NCBI RefSeq assembly: GCF_963666255.1
Contig: NZ_OY762655.1
Coordinates: 1,116,001 to 1,180,000 of the forward strand
Source: an uncultured Propionivibrio sp.
Lineage (GTDB): Bacteria; Pseudomonadota; Gammaproteobacteria; Burkholderiales; Rhodocyclaceae
DNA: 64,000 nucleotides
Direction: 5' to 3'
This document shows positions 27,866 to 36,859 of the stretch, piece after piece. Numbering within the stretch: the first letter of the stretch is position 1; every line of letters starts with the position of its first letter. A model generated the notes under the pieces. The model was not told the DNA's origin. It saw only the letters and a program-made list of their open reading frames with translations, and made no database searches. The position numbers and the translations under genes were made by a program.

Positions 27866-28132
27866 ATGAGCCAACCCCCGACCCCCAAGACCACCGTCGA
27901 TGTCCGCAGCATTGCCCCGCGCGAACGCCACCCGCTGATCTTCGGTACCTTCAACGCGCTGCAGGCCGGCGAAGCGCTGCTGCTGGTCAACGACCACGAT
28001 CCCAAGCCGCTCTTCTATCAATTCCAGGCGGAACTTGGCGGCACCTTCAGCTGGGACTACATCGAGCAAGGCCCCGATGTCTGGCAAGTGACCATCGGCA
28101 AACTGCCCGCCGGCGGGAATGCCCATGCCTGA
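27866..28132 (+). CDS. DUF2249 domain protein
   Basis: The 88-residue protein has the DUF2249 pattern DVRSIAPRERHPLIFGTFNAL, LLVNDHDPKPLFYQF and a terminal WQVTIGKL strand, a TusA-like small alpha/beta fold without the usual Cys. It often accompanies hemerythrins and denitrification genes; its role is unknown. CAGGAG precedes the ATG. The stop overlaps the start of the next membrane gene. Confidence 0.85.
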   Translation: MSQPPTPKTTVDVRSIAPRERHPLIFGTFNALQAGEALLLVNDHDPKPLFYQFQAELGGTFSWDYIEQGPDVWQVTIGKLPAGGNAHA

Positions 28133-29237
28133 TGCAACGCCCCGCCGCGACCTGCCGCCGCTGGCCCGCCTGCCGCTGGCGGCGCTGGCCGTCGTCACTC
28201 TGATCGGCGGGGTGCTGTCCGGCCTCGCCCGCCTCGGCTGGACGATGCCGACCTGGGCCGTCGCCGCCGTCGGCGTGCACGGCGCACTGATGATCTCGGC
28301 CTTTTTCGGCGCGGTCATCAGCCTCGAACGCGCCGTCGCCCTCGGTCGCCGCTGGGCCTACCAGGCGCCGCTCGCCGCCGGCCTCGCCGGCGTCGCCCTG
28401 CTCACGGGCGCGCCGACCACGGTCTCGGCCGGCCTCGCCGTTTACGCCGCCATCGTCATGGTCGCCGCCAATATCCTCGTCATACGCCAGCTGACAGCGA
28501 CCTTCACGCTCGTGCTCGGCGGCGGCGCGCTCTGCTGGCTGGCCGGCAACCTCGTCTGGCTGGCGACCGAAATGCCGGCCGCGGCGACGCCCTGGTGGTT
28601 CGCCTTTCTCGTCCTGACGATCGCCGGCGAACGTCTTGAACTCAGCCGCTTCATCCCGACCCCCAAACCGGCGCAGCGCGTCTTCACTTTGATCGTCGTC
28701 GCCATCGTCGCCGGCTGTGTCTTCAGCGTCCTCGACGAAACGCCCGGTCTCGCACTGTTCGCCGGCGCGCTGCTGGCGCTCTCGCTCTGGCTGCTGCGCT
28801 ATGACATCGCCTGGCGCAATGCGCGCATGAACGGCCTGCCCCGGTTCATCGCGCTCTGCCTGCTCTCGGGCTACGTCTGGCTCGCCGTCGCCGGCGGCCT
28901 CGGCCTTGCCGGCGGCTTCAGTCCCGGCCATCCGTGGCGTGACGGCACCCTGCACGCCCTCGGCCTCGGCTTCGTCTTCTCGATGGTTTTCGGCCATGCG
29001 CCGATCATCCTGCCCGCCGTCGCGCGCATCAGGATTCCCTATCGCCCGCTGCTCTACCTGCCGCTCGTCGCCCTGCACGCGACCCTGCTGCTACGGGTTG
29101 CGGGGGGACTCGCCGACGACTTCGAACTGCGTCGCTGCGGCGCCATGGCCAATGCCATCGTACTGGTGCTGTTCTTCCTTGTGCTGTTCGTCAGCGCGCT
29201 GATGAAGCCCGCCGACGGCAAGGACGCATCCCGCTGA
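28119..29237 (+). CDS. Polytopic membrane protein, possibly NnrS-related
   Basis: The 372-residue protein has about ten to twelve hydrophobic helices with conserved-looking polar points: a His in VGVHGALMISAFFGAVISLE, a His in LHALGLGFVFSMVFGHAP, and IILPAVARI. Histidines inside helices resemble heme/copper-binding membrane proteins such as NnrS, but I am not certain of the family. It overlaps the DUF2249 gene by 14 bases and so belongs to the NsrR-controlled operon. A role in NO or nitrite tolerance is inferred. Confidence 0.65.
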   Translation: MPMPDATPRRDLPPLARLPLAALAVVTLIGGVLSGLARLGWTMPTWAVAAVGVHGALMISAFFGAVISLERAVALGRRWAYQAPLAAGLAGVALLTGAPTTVSAGLAVYAAIVMVAANILVIRQLTATFTLVLGGGALCWLAGNLVWLATEMPAAATPWWFAFLVLTIAGERLELSRFIPTPKPAQRVFTLIVVAIVAGCVFSVLDETPGLALFAGALLALSLWLLRYDIAWRNARMNGLPRFIALCLLSGYVWLAVAGGLGLAGGFSPGHPWRDGTLHALGLGFVFSMVFGHAPIILPAVARIRIPYRPLLYLPLVALHATLLLRVAGGLADDFELRRCGAMANAIVLVLFFLVLFVSALMKPADGKDASR

Positions 29238-29252
29238 CCGGCGCGCCCGCGC

Positions 29253-29720
29253 TCAGGGCACGACCGAGTGGATGCGCTTCAGGCAGCGCAGCGCGAAGGT
29301 CGAGCGGCTGTGCCGAATCCCCGGCAGCTTGTAGAGTTTCTGGCGGAGAAAGCGCTCGTAGCCCTCGGTGCCGGTGACCGCGACCTTGATCAGGTAGTCG
29401 TAGTCGCCGGTCACGAGATACGCTTCCATGACCTCTGGCAATCCCGACAGCGCCTCGCCGAAACGGCTGAGGATGCCTTCGTCGTGATGATCGAGCGTCA
29501 CCTCGATGATGACGATGTCCGGCATGCCGAGCGCCCGCTGATCGAGGATGGCGGCATAGCCGCTGATGATCCCCATGTCCTCGAGCGCCTTGACGCGGTT
29601 CCAGCAAGGCGTCGACGACAGGTTCACCTGTTCGGCCAGGCGCTGGTTGCTGATGCGCCCGTCCTGGGCGAGCAGGCGCAGGATCTTGCGGTCGATATCG
29701 TCGAGATGGCCGTCTTTCAT
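29253..29720 (-). CDS. Lrp/AsnC-family transcriptional regulator
   Basis: The 155-residue protein has the AsnC-type helix-turn-helix at about 6-55 (LDDIDRKILRLLAQDGRISN) and the ligand-binding RAM domain (AYLVTGDYDYLIKVAV). GGAG stands five bases before the ATG at 29720. It is divergent from the ThDP-dependent decarboxylase gene, and such pairs are usual where the regulator senses an amino acid or its keto acid, so it probably controls that enzyme. Confidence 0.9.
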   Translation of the reverse strand: MKDGHLDDIDRKILRLLAQDGRISNQRLAEQVNLSSTPCWNRVKALEDMGIISGYAAILDQRALGMPDIVIIEVTLDHHDEGILSRFGEALSGLPEVMEAYLVTGDYDYLIKVAVTGTEGYERFLRQKLYKLPGIRHSRSTFALRCLKRIHSVVP

Positions 29721-29892
29721 CAACACTCCGGGGTAATGAAAATATAAAAGAAGAATATTCTGCGGAATCTAACACAAAGAGAACAGCCTTCAGAAAGAGG
29801 CCGCGAATGACCCGAAAAGAGAAGCACATTTCGCGCACACGGCGGTAACATTTTTTCGTGCTCACAAGGCACACCCAGACGCCCTGCCGCCC

Positions 29893-29920
29893 CCTGCCTT
29901 TCCCCACCGGGAAAGGCAGG
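29893..29920. repeat. Perfect 12-bp stem-loop in the Lrp/ThDP-enzyme intergenic region
   Basis: CCTGCCTTTCCC (29893-29904) and its exact complement GGGAAAGGCAGG (29909-29920) flank a 4-base loop, about 80 bases before the decarboxylase start. There is no T-run. It may be a leader hairpin or part of a protein-binding site in the 282-base gap. The rest of that gap is AT-rich near 29.73-29.78 kb, the probable Lrp promoter. Confidence 0.5.
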
Positions 29921-30002
29921 CCGAGCGACCGGAACCACCGCAACCCGGTCGCTGTCATGACGTCATGCCATTACCGAACCCCGAGAATCGAAGACGAAGG
30001 CC

Positions 30003-31689
30003 ATGCTCACACCGTTTGAAAAAATCCCTGCGCGCCGCGGCGCCGAAATACTGCTGGAAGTACTGGCCAGCGAAGGCGTCGACTACATCTTCGGCAATCC
30101 CGGCACGACCGAGCTGCCGCTGATCGACGCGCTGATCCGCACGCCCGACATCCGCTACATCCTCGCCCTGCAGGAAGCCTCGGTGGTCGCCATGGCCGAC
30201 GGTTACGCGCAGGCGGCGCGCCGCCCGGCCTTTCTCAATCTGCATACCGCCGGCGGCCTCGGGCACGGCATGGGCAACCTGATCAACGCCCACGTCTCGC
30301 AAACGCCGCTGGTCGTCACGGCGGGACAGCAGGACAGCCGCCATACCGTCACCGACCCGCTGCTCTTCGGCGATCTCGTGCGCATCGCCGAACCGACGGT
30401 CAAATGGGCGCGCGAAGTCACCCATGTCGATCAGCTACCGGTCCTCATCCGCCGCGCTTTCCACGACGCCAGCGCGGCGCCCGCCGGGCCGGTCTTCCTG
30501 TCGCTGCCGATGGACGTGATGGAAGAAATGAGCAGCATCGACATCGCTGGCCCCTCGACCATCGACCGCCGCAGCGTTGCCGGCTCTCTGCCGGCGCTGG
30601 CGGACCACCTGGCCGGCATCGCCCCCGGCCGGCTGGCGATCATCGCCGGCGACGAAGTGCATGCGAGCGAAGCGGCCGACGACGTCGTCGCCCTCGCCGA
30701 ACTGCTCGGCGCCCCGGTTTTCGGCTCATCCTGGCCGTCGCGCATCCCCTTCCCGACAGCACATCCGCTGTGGTCCGGCAACCTGCCGACCAATGCCAGC
30801 GACATCGCCAGGACGCTCGGCGCCTATGACGCCATCTTCGCGCTCGGCGGCAAGTCGCTGATTACGATTCTCTACACGCAAGACTCGGCGCTTCCAGCGA
30901 GTTGCCGGGTCTTCCAGCTCTCGGCCGACGTGCGTGACCTCGGCCGCACCTACGAAACGCCGCTCTCCGTCGTCGGCGACATCCGGCGCTCGCTGCAGGC
31001 GCTGCTGCCGCTGCTGGCCGAAGCGACGGCAGGACAGCGCGCCGACCGCGCCGCGCGCCTGCGTGCGGCCACCGAACGCAGCGCCGGAGAGCGTCAGGCG
31101 CGCCACGCCGACGCCGATGCCGGCATGGACGCGGCGACAATCTCGCCGCAGGTCGCCGCGCGCGAGGCGGTGCGCGCCATCGGCCCCGATGTCGCCATCG
31201 TCGACGAGGCCATCGCCACCTCAAGTCATGTGCGCAAATTCCTCCATTCCGATTCGCCCAACCAGTACTCCTTCCTGCGCGGCGGCGGGCTCGGCTGGGG
31301 CATGCCCGCCGCGGTCGGCTGCTCGCTCGGCCTTGGACGCCAGCCGGTCGTCAGCCTCGTCGGCGACGGCGCCGCGCTCTATTCGCCGCAGGCGCTGTGG
31401 ACGGCGGCGCACGAAAACCTGCCGGTCACCTTCGTGGTCATGAACAACCGCGAATACAACGTCCTGAAGAACTTCATGAAGAACCAGCACGACTATCTCT
31501 CGGCCAGAAGCGGACGCTTCATCGCCATGGATATCGATACCCCGGCCATCGACTACCTCGCCCTCGCCGCCGGATTCGGTGTCCCGGCCCGGCGCATCAC
31601 CCCGCGCCGGCGACATCGCGCCGGCGATCGAGGCCGGCATCGCCAGCGGACGTGCCAACGTCATCGAGATCGCGATCAGCCCGTCCTGA
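30003..31689 (+). pseudogene. Thiamine-diphosphate decarboxylase, benzoylformate-decarboxylase-like, frameshift near the end
   Basis: About 535 residues read cleanly: the catalytic-type Glu in LALQEASVVAMADGYA, the His in NLHTAGGLGHGMGNL, and the ThDP/Mg motif GDGAALYSPQ...VVMNN. This resembles benzoylformate decarboxylase and related 2-keto acid decarboxylases. Near 31.60 kb, at a run of four C, the frame changes. The continued sequence RAGDIAPAIEAGIASG, ending ISPS before a stop at 31687-31689, is the expected C-terminus. Left as written, the product would carry an unrelated Arg-rich tail to 31739. The divergent Lrp gene probably controls it. Confidence 0.8.
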
Positions 31690-31795
31690 CCGGACGACGC
31701 CGGTCCTCGCGCTCCGGCGCGACGGGCTGCGCGCGATGATGTTTTTGGTATATTCTTTCGTGACGAAACCAAAACCCGGGAAGCGCTTCGGACGT

Positions 31796-32281
31796 ATGCA
31801 AATCATTTACCGGACCCCGCACGCAAGGGCGTCGGGCGTACTGCTGGCCGGCCTCCTGCCGATGCTTTGCTTTGCCGATGTGCACTATCAATGCACCGGT
31901 ACCGACGGCTTCCGCGACTATCAGACCTACCGTTGCGCCAAGGGCAAGGAAAGCACGCGTATCACGACGCCGGCCTTCGATGTCCGCAGCATGGAATCCG
32001 GCGCGCTCGTCCTCCAGTGCGCCCCCTGCACGCCGGGCCACGCCTGGCGCTGGGTACCGGCCGGAAAAGGCACCGGCATCACGCCTGGCGACAGGAAGGT
32101 GGCTGCCGCCCTGCCGCCTCCGCCGCCCGGCAACGTATCGCTCCCCACCGGCAGCGCAACAGGCTGCCCGCCGGGTATCCCCGAAGCCGTGTGCCAGAGC
32201 GAGTTGTCGGTCACTCAGGCCGACATCGAGCGCTTCAGGAAGGAAATCAGCCTCGGCGCGCAGCCCGGACAGCCGAAATAG
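31796..32281 (+). CDS. Hypothetical secreted protein
   Basis: The 161-residue protein begins with a signal peptide (LLAGLLPMLCFADV, likely cleavage near 27). The mature part has about eight cysteines (HYQC, YRC, LQCAPC, GCPPG, AVC) that could form disulfides in the periplasm, plus a Pro-rich stretch (PPPPPG). The beginning YQCTGTDGFRDYQTYRC is reminiscent of short DUF4124-type domains, which I cannot confirm. An ATG at 31736 in the same frame is an alternative start. No functional assignment is possible. Confidence 0.6.
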   Translation: MQIIYRTPHARASGVLLAGLLPMLCFADVHYQCTGTDGFRDYQTYRCAKGKESTRITTPAFDVRSMESGALVLQCAPCTPGHAWRWVPAGKGTGITPGDRKVAAALPPPPPGNVSLPTGSATGCPPGIPEAVCQSELSVTQADIERFRKEISLGAQPGQPK

Positions 32282-32291
32282 GGCATTACCT

Positions 32292-33641
32292 TCACGCCCG
32301 ACCGAACGGGCCCGGCAAACCTTCCGCCAGCGTCGCGCTCCGCGCCACGGCGTTACCCAGCAGGGCGAAACCGAGCAAGCGCCCCTGCGCATCCCTGCAC
32401 AAGGCCGTCATCCCGCCGTCATTGACGTCGCAGGTCCACTCACCGCTCGCCCCGGCTGGCGGCGGGCAGACTGCCACAGGACATGCCGGCGTCTTGACGA
32501 CGACCGGCATCGCCGGATAGGACACGTCGGTCGGCTCGCCGCACAGGGTTCGCGCCAGCGCGCTCGCCTGCTGCAGGATCGGCGCGATGAACGGCAAATT
32601 GACGCCGTCAATTTCGGCGCAATCGCCGAGCGCATAAATTCCCTCGATCGAGGTTTCGAGCCGGCGGTTGGTGACGATCCCGCGCCGGCAGGTGATGCCG
32701 GCGTCTTGGGCGATCGCCGTGCGCGGACGCAGTCCGATGGCGGAGAGAATCCGGTCGGCATGGAGGCGACGCCCGTCGTTCAGTTCCAGACGATACGCCG
32801 GACCGTCCTTCCAGACAGCCTCGACACCGACATCGCCGACCAATTCGACGCCGCTCGCCTGCAAGGCGGCCGCCAGATACTGCGCCGCCGGCGGCGGCAA
32901 GAGGCGGTCGAGCGGCCAGGCCGAACGTCCGATCAGCGTCGGCCGAAACGCCCGACTGGCGAGATCGTTGGCGAATTCGCAGCCGATCAGCCCGTTGCCG
33001 ACGATCGCCACCGATCCCGCGCCGGCAAGGCTGGCATGAAAGCGCCGATAGTCATCGAGATCGTTCACCGAGTGCACGGCATCGGCGGCATCGCCCTTGG
33101 CATCGAGGCGGACCGGTTCGGCGCCCCAGGCGATGACCAGCCGCCCGAATGACAGTTGCTTGCCGTCGGCGGTTGCGAGCGTGCGCGTCGCCGGATCGAT
33201 GCGCACGACTTCGCAGGCCGTCCGGATTTCCGCGTGCAAGGCGTCGGCCATTTGGGCGGCGCTGCGCGTCGGCAACTGCGCGGGGGAAAGCCCCTGGGCG
33301 AGCGCGTTCGACAGCGAGGGCTTGCTGTAATGCTCGCCGCCATCGCGCGTCAACAGCACGAGCGGTGAGGCCGTATCGATGCGGCGGAACGCCTGCGCCA
33401 GCGTATAGGCAGCACAACCGCTGCCGATGATGACGAGCGGCGACGTATCGTCCGCCACCGGTGCCGCGGCGGCTTCACTGACGGGAAGCATGAAGAAGTC
33501 GCCCTTCGCCGCACCGCAGACCGGACACGTCCAGTCATCGGGAATATCGGCCCAGCGGGTGCCGGGTGGCAACCCGTCCTCCGGGCTTCCTAGTGTTTCG
33601 TCATAAACCCAGCCGCAGATCGCGCATTGAAAGATCGCCAT
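32292..33641 (-). CDS. Rubredoxin-fused NAD(P)H:rubredoxin oxidoreductase
   Basis: The 449-residue protein has an N-terminal rubredoxin domain (C6, C9, C39, C42) followed by a complete FAD/NAD reductase: FAD loop [15 protein letters not shown] near 66, NAD loop [13 protein letters not shown] near 200 and the late FAD motif [12 protein letters not shown]. One chain can thus move electrons from NAD(P)H via FAD to the iron site. Such pairs feed oxygen or NO reductases of the flavodiiron or rubrerythrin type, fitting the stress genes nearby. The start at 33641 is set by the rubredoxin N-terminus. Confidence 0.9.
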   Translation of the reverse strand: MAIFQCAICGWVYDETLGSPEDGLPPGTRWADIPDDWTCPVCGAAKGDFFMLPVSEAAAAPVADDTSPLVIIGSGCAAYTLAQAFRRIDTASPLVLLTRDGGEHYSKPSLSNALAQGLSPAQLPTRSAAQMADALHAEIRTACEVVRIDPATRTLATADGKQLSFGRLVIAWGAEPVRLDAKGDAADAVHSVNDLDDYRRFHASLAGAGSVAIVGNGLIGCEFANDLASRAFRPTLIGRSAWPLDRLLPPPAAQYLAAALQASGVELVGDVGVEAVWKDGPAYRLELNDGRRLHADRILSAIGLRPRTAIAQDAGITCRRGIVTNRRLETSIEGIYALGDCAEIDGVNLPFIAPILQQASALARTLCGEPTDVSYPAMPVVVKTPACPVAVCPPPAGASGEWTCDVNDGGMTALCRDAQGRLLGFALLGNAVARSATLAEGLPGPFGRA

Positions 33642-33769
33642 CGTCGCATTGTCTCCATGCGCCGCCGGACATGGCTGGCGCCTCGGCGGCGCGACCTGCT
33701 CCGGCAGGAAAACTGACTCGTACAAACGCGATCCCGGCGTCACTGCGCCGGGATGCCGTTGTCGTTACG

Positions 33770-34009
33770 TTACAGCGATTGATGGGTGCCGTCGCAGAAC
33801 GGCGGGTTCTTGGTCTGCTTGCAGGCGCAGAAATAAACGGTCTTGCTCTCTTCCGCCGTGTATTTCTGCGGCACGAATTCCGTTCCTTTGTGCGCCCCGC
33901 TGCAGAACGGCTGCGAGGCGCTGCGACCACAGCTGCACCACCAGTAATCTTTCCCCTTCTCGACCTGGACGGCACACGGGGACTTCGCGGCAATTTCGGC
34001 CTTCGCCAT
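33770..34009 (-). CDS. Double CDGSH iron-sulfur domain protein
   Basis: The 79-residue protein has two CDGSH motifs: C25, C27, C36, H40 (ending CSGAH instead of CDGxH) and C61, C63, C72, H76 (ending CDGTH). Each should bind a [2Fe-2S] cluster with three Cys and one His. The start at 34009 is preferred because AAGGAGG lies eight bases before it; the ATG at 34015 is too close to that site. Such proteins handle redox or cluster transfer. It lies upstream of the rubredoxin-reductase gene on the same strand. Confidence 0.9.
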   Translation of the reverse strand: MAKAEIAAKSPCAVQVEKGKDYWWCSCGRSASQPFCSGAHKGTEFVPQKYTAEESKTVYFCACKQTKNPPFCDGTHQSL

Positions 34010-34096
34010 TTTCATTCCTCCTTGGTGAGCGTCCGGCCTGCCCGGACATGCTATTCAAATTAGCAGGGTTTTACGACGTTTGCCGGAAAAATCCGG

Positions 34097-34537
34097 TCAG
34101 GCAGTGACCTGCTTGGGGAACAACAGGCTGACGCGGCCGTAGGTCCGGTACTCTTCCCGCCACGCATGCACGGCGATGACGAAGCAGAGGAAGCACCAGA
34201 CGACGTTGTACTCGATGCCGCCAAGATTCCAAAGCCATATCGCGCCCTTGGTCGCCAGCACCGCCTTGGTCGCACCGGCCATCACCGCAGCCGCAAGCAA
34301 GCCGGTCCACTTGGTCGCGACATTGAACACCAGGCCGATCGCACTCAGCGACTCGGCGAAAATGGCGAGGAGGAGGAAGGGATAGGCGGGGTCGAAACCG
34401 GCCTTGGCAAAGAAGGCAGCCGCGCCGTCCATGGCGTTGAGCTTGAACAGGATATGCGGAACGAAGAGCAGGCCGCAGAGAATACGGACAATGACGACGG
34501 GATCGAACGGATCGAATTTTGGCTTGGATGCAGACAT
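34097..34537 (-). CDS. DoxX family membrane protein
   Basis: The 146-residue protein has four membrane helices and the DoxX pattern ILCGLLFVPHILFKL, with LLLAIFAESLSAIGLVF in the second span. The family is linked to quinone or thiol redox and stress defence. GGAGG precedes the ATG by eight bases. It is divergent from a LysR gene, a common arrangement in which the LysR protein controls the DoxX gene. Confidence 0.88.
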   Translation of the reverse strand: MSASKPKFDPFDPVVIVRILCGLLFVPHILFKLNAMDGAAAFFAKAGFDPAYPFLLLAIFAESLSAIGLVFNVATKWTGLLAAAVMAGATKAVLATKGAIWLWNLGGIEYNVVWCFLCFVIAVHAWREEYRTYGRVSLLFPKQVTA

Positions 34538-34618
34538 GTTGAAATCCTCCGGAATAATGGAAATCGTTTCGCGGCGACAAAGCACCGGCAACTTCATACC
34601 AATGTTATTAATTTCCGA

Positions 34619-34649
34619 TTGACGGATAAACATCAGTTCTGGTAATAAT
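34619..34649 (+). promoter_or_regulatory. Possible sigma-70 promoter for the LysR gene
   Basis: TTGACG and TAATAAT are separated by 18 bases in the AT-rich divergent gap, about 70 bases before the LysR start. Confidence 0.45.
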
Positions 34650-34719
34650 TTGTTTCCTATTATTTGACAATCCTCATGGCGCTGCGCTTTGTCGGCGGCG
34701 CCATGCCCGGAGAATGACG

Positions 34720-35628
34720 ATGGACACTTTGCAGGGCATGCGCGTCTTTGCCGCGGTGGCCGAGGCCGGCAGCTTCTCGCAGGCCGCCGATCGGCTCGGT
34801 CTGTCGCGGGCGATGGCCTCGAAACATGTGCAGCAACTCGAACAGCATCTGGGCGTGCGACTGCTGCAACGAACCACGCGCAAGCTGCGCCTGACCGAGT
34901 CGGGTAGCACCTATTTCGAGCGCTGCCGTCAGATCCTGGCCGACATCGACGAGGCCGAGGCCGACGCCACCAAGCTGACGCTGCGACCCAGCGGCGTGCT
35001 GCGCATGACGATGCCGGTGTCCTTCGGCGTCAAGCATGTCGCACCGCTGATCGCGCCGTATCTCGAAAAATTCCCGGAAGTGCAGATCGACGCCACGGTC
35101 TCGGACCGGCGCATCGACCTGATCGAGGAGGGAATCGACCTCGCCATCCGCATCGGCGCCACGCTCGACCCCGGCCTCGTCGCCCGCCGCCTGGGATCGG
35201 ACCATCTGATGATCTGCGCCGCGCCGTCCTATCTCGCCCGCCGCGGCACGCCGACGCGGCCGGAACAACTCGAACAGCATGACTGCGCGCTCTACAGCTA
35301 CGCCGCCGACGGCAACGAATGGACCCTGACAGGCCCCGATGGCCCCGTCCGCATCAAGGTCGGCGGCAAGGTCCGGGCCAACAACGGCGACATCCTGACC
35401 CAGATCGTGCTCGATGGCGGCGGCCTCATGTGCCAGCCGAGCTTTTTGGTCGGCGACGCCATCGCCGACGGACGACTGGTACAGCTATTGCCCGACTATG
35501 CCCTGCCGTCGATCGGCATTTTCGCGGTGTACCCGAGCCGCAAGTACCTGTCGGCAAAAATACGCACTTTCGTCGATTTCATGGCCGAAGCGCTGACGGC
35601 AAACACCGCCTGGTCGGCGCTCGCCTGA
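34720..35628 (+). CDS. LysR-family transcriptional regulator (CrgA-like branch)
   Basis: The 302-residue protein begins MDTLQGMRVFAAVAEAGSFS, with the LysR helix-turn-helix (AADRLGLSRAMASKHVQQLE) and a substrate-binding-like domain from about 90. The start at 34720 has GGAG eight bases upstream. It is divergent from doxX, which it probably controls, perhaps in response to quinones or aldehydes as in related regulators; the effector is inferred only. Confidence 0.9.
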   Translation: MDTLQGMRVFAAVAEAGSFSQAADRLGLSRAMASKHVQQLEQHLGVRLLQRTTRKLRLTESGSTYFERCRQILADIDEAEADATKLTLRPSGVLRMTMPVSFGVKHVAPLIAPYLEKFPEVQIDATVSDRRIDLIEEGIDLAIRIGATLDPGLVARRLGSDHLMICAAPSYLARRGTPTRPEQLEQHDCALYSYAADGNEWTLTGPDGPVRIKVGGKVRANNGDILTQIVLDGGGLMCQPSFLVGDAIADGRLVQLLPDYALPSIGIFAVYPSRKYLSAKIRTFVDFMAEALTANTAWSALA

Positions 35629-35649
35629 TCCGCGGGGCAACCGCGAATA

Positions 35650-36459
35650 TCAGTCGACGATGACGCGATTGCGGCCCTGCGACTTGGCCACGCGCAGCAG
35701 CGTATCGGCCCGGCTGATCGTATCGGAATAGCTCTCGCCGGGACGGTACTGCGTCAAGCCGAAGCTCGCGGTGATCTCCGGCAGCTGGTTCTCCGGCACG
35801 TCGATGCGAATTTCCTGGATATTGGCGCGCACGCGCTCGATCACCTGGAGTGCATATTCCGCCGGCGTTTCCGGCAGGAGAATCAGAAACTCTTCGCCGC
35901 CCCAGCGTCCGCAGGCGTCATATTCGCGCAGCGAGTCGCGGATCGCGTCGCTGATCGCGCACAGCGCCTTGTCGCCGACTTCATGGCCAAAACGATCGTT
36001 GATCAGCTTGAACCGATCGACATCGAGAATGGCAAGGCCATACGCCAGATGCTTGCGTGTCGCCCGTTCGCTTTCCTCGCGCAGGCGTTCGGTCAGCGCC
36101 CGGCGGTTGTCCAGACCGGTCAGCGGATCGTGCGAAGCGCTTTCCTTGAGCGCCTCGCTCAACTCGCGCAGGCTGTTCTGGTAGCGGTCGGAGATACGCG
36201 CCAGCTTCTCCAGGCGGCGTAACTGTTTGTCGTACTGCTCGGCAAGGCTGAGGCGCTGGTCGCGGCTGATTGAGTGATAGCCGTCGGAAATGCGCACGAG
36301 GCGCTCAAGCCGCTCGCGCTGTCCCTCGCAATGACTGGCGAGCCGGATGAGCGGCTCGCGCAGCGGATTGTCGCCATGCTCCGGCGCGTCGACGAGCCGC
36401 GCCACCAGCGCGCGCAGTTCCGCTTCCTCGAGATACGCGGAGGACTTCGATGAGGCCAT
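35650..36459 (-). CDS. siaD: Diguanylate cyclase SiaD
   Basis: The 269-residue cytoplasmic protein has a long coiled-coil N-terminus (about 35-105) and a GGDEF domain with GGEEF at 187-191 and the product-inhibition site RxxD at 178-181. In Pseudomonas, SiaD makes c-di-GMP when bound by unphosphorylated SiaC and drives aggregation. The start codon overlaps the siaC stop (TGATG), so the two are coupled. It is the last gene of the siaABCD order, which fits the assignment. Confidence 0.88.
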   Translation of the reverse strand: MASSKSSAYLEEAELRALVARLVDAPEHGDNPLREPLIRLASHCEGQRERLERLVRISDGYHSISRDQRLSLAEQYDKQLRRLEKLARISDRYQNSLRELSEALKESASHDPLTGLDNRRALTERLREESERATRKHLAYGLAILDVDRFKLINDRFGHEVGDKALCAISDAIRDSLREYDACGRWGGEEFLILLPETPAEYALQVIERVRANIQEIRIDVPENQLPEITASFGLTQYRPGESYSDTISRADTLLRVAKSQGRNRVIVD

Positions 36460-36839
36460 CACGCCACGTCCGGTGAAATGTCGAACGGGAACGTGCAATC
36501 CTCGCGGAATTCGTCGGCAAGATCGAGCACCCGCTCGTTGCGCGGGTCGTAATGCCAGGCCACGCTGACCTGGTGCCCCTTGCCATGCGCGTCTTCGAGC
36601 ATGTCGAAGATATCCATCATGGCCTTGACCGAGCTGGTGTTCATGTAGATCAGGCGCAGTTCGAGACGGAGCGGGTCATCGCGCCCGGCGAGGAAAGATT
36701 CGATCCACGCGATCACCGGACCGAAAAACTCGAACGAGTTTTCCGGATACGAGTCGCCATGCATGCGCAGGACGCCGGCATTGGCGTCGGTCTCGATACC
36801 GGGGGTGGATTGGGTGGAAGCAATATTCAGGTCGTTCAT
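36459..36839 (-). CDS. siaC: SiaC, partner of the SiaD cyclase (DUF1987)
   Basis: The 126-residue protein begins MNDLNIASTQSTPGIE and keeps the SiaC core LRLELRLIYMNTSSVKAMMDI. The phosphorylated threonine of the Pseudomonas protein (Thr68) aligns with T68 here, and FDISPDVA ends the protein. SiaC is phosphorylated by SiaB, dephosphorylated by SiaA, and activates SiaD when unphosphorylated. An ATG at 36860, overlapping the siaB stop, could extend the N-terminus by seven residues; its coupling is attractive, but the family length favours 36839. Confidence 0.9.
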   Translation of the reverse strand: MNDLNIASTQSTPGIETDANAGVLRMHGDSYPENSFEFFGPVIAWIESFLAGRDDPLRLELRLIYMNTSSVKAMMDIFDMLEDAHGKGHQVSVAWHYDPRNERVLDLADEFREDCTFPFDISPDVA

Positions 36840-36859
36840 GTCTAAGGTGCCAATAGCCA

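Noticed and set aside
31872-33152. Plus-strand frame of about 425 codons covering the secreted-protein and reductase regions
   Set aside because: It crosses two better-supported genes on opposite strands and has no domain.
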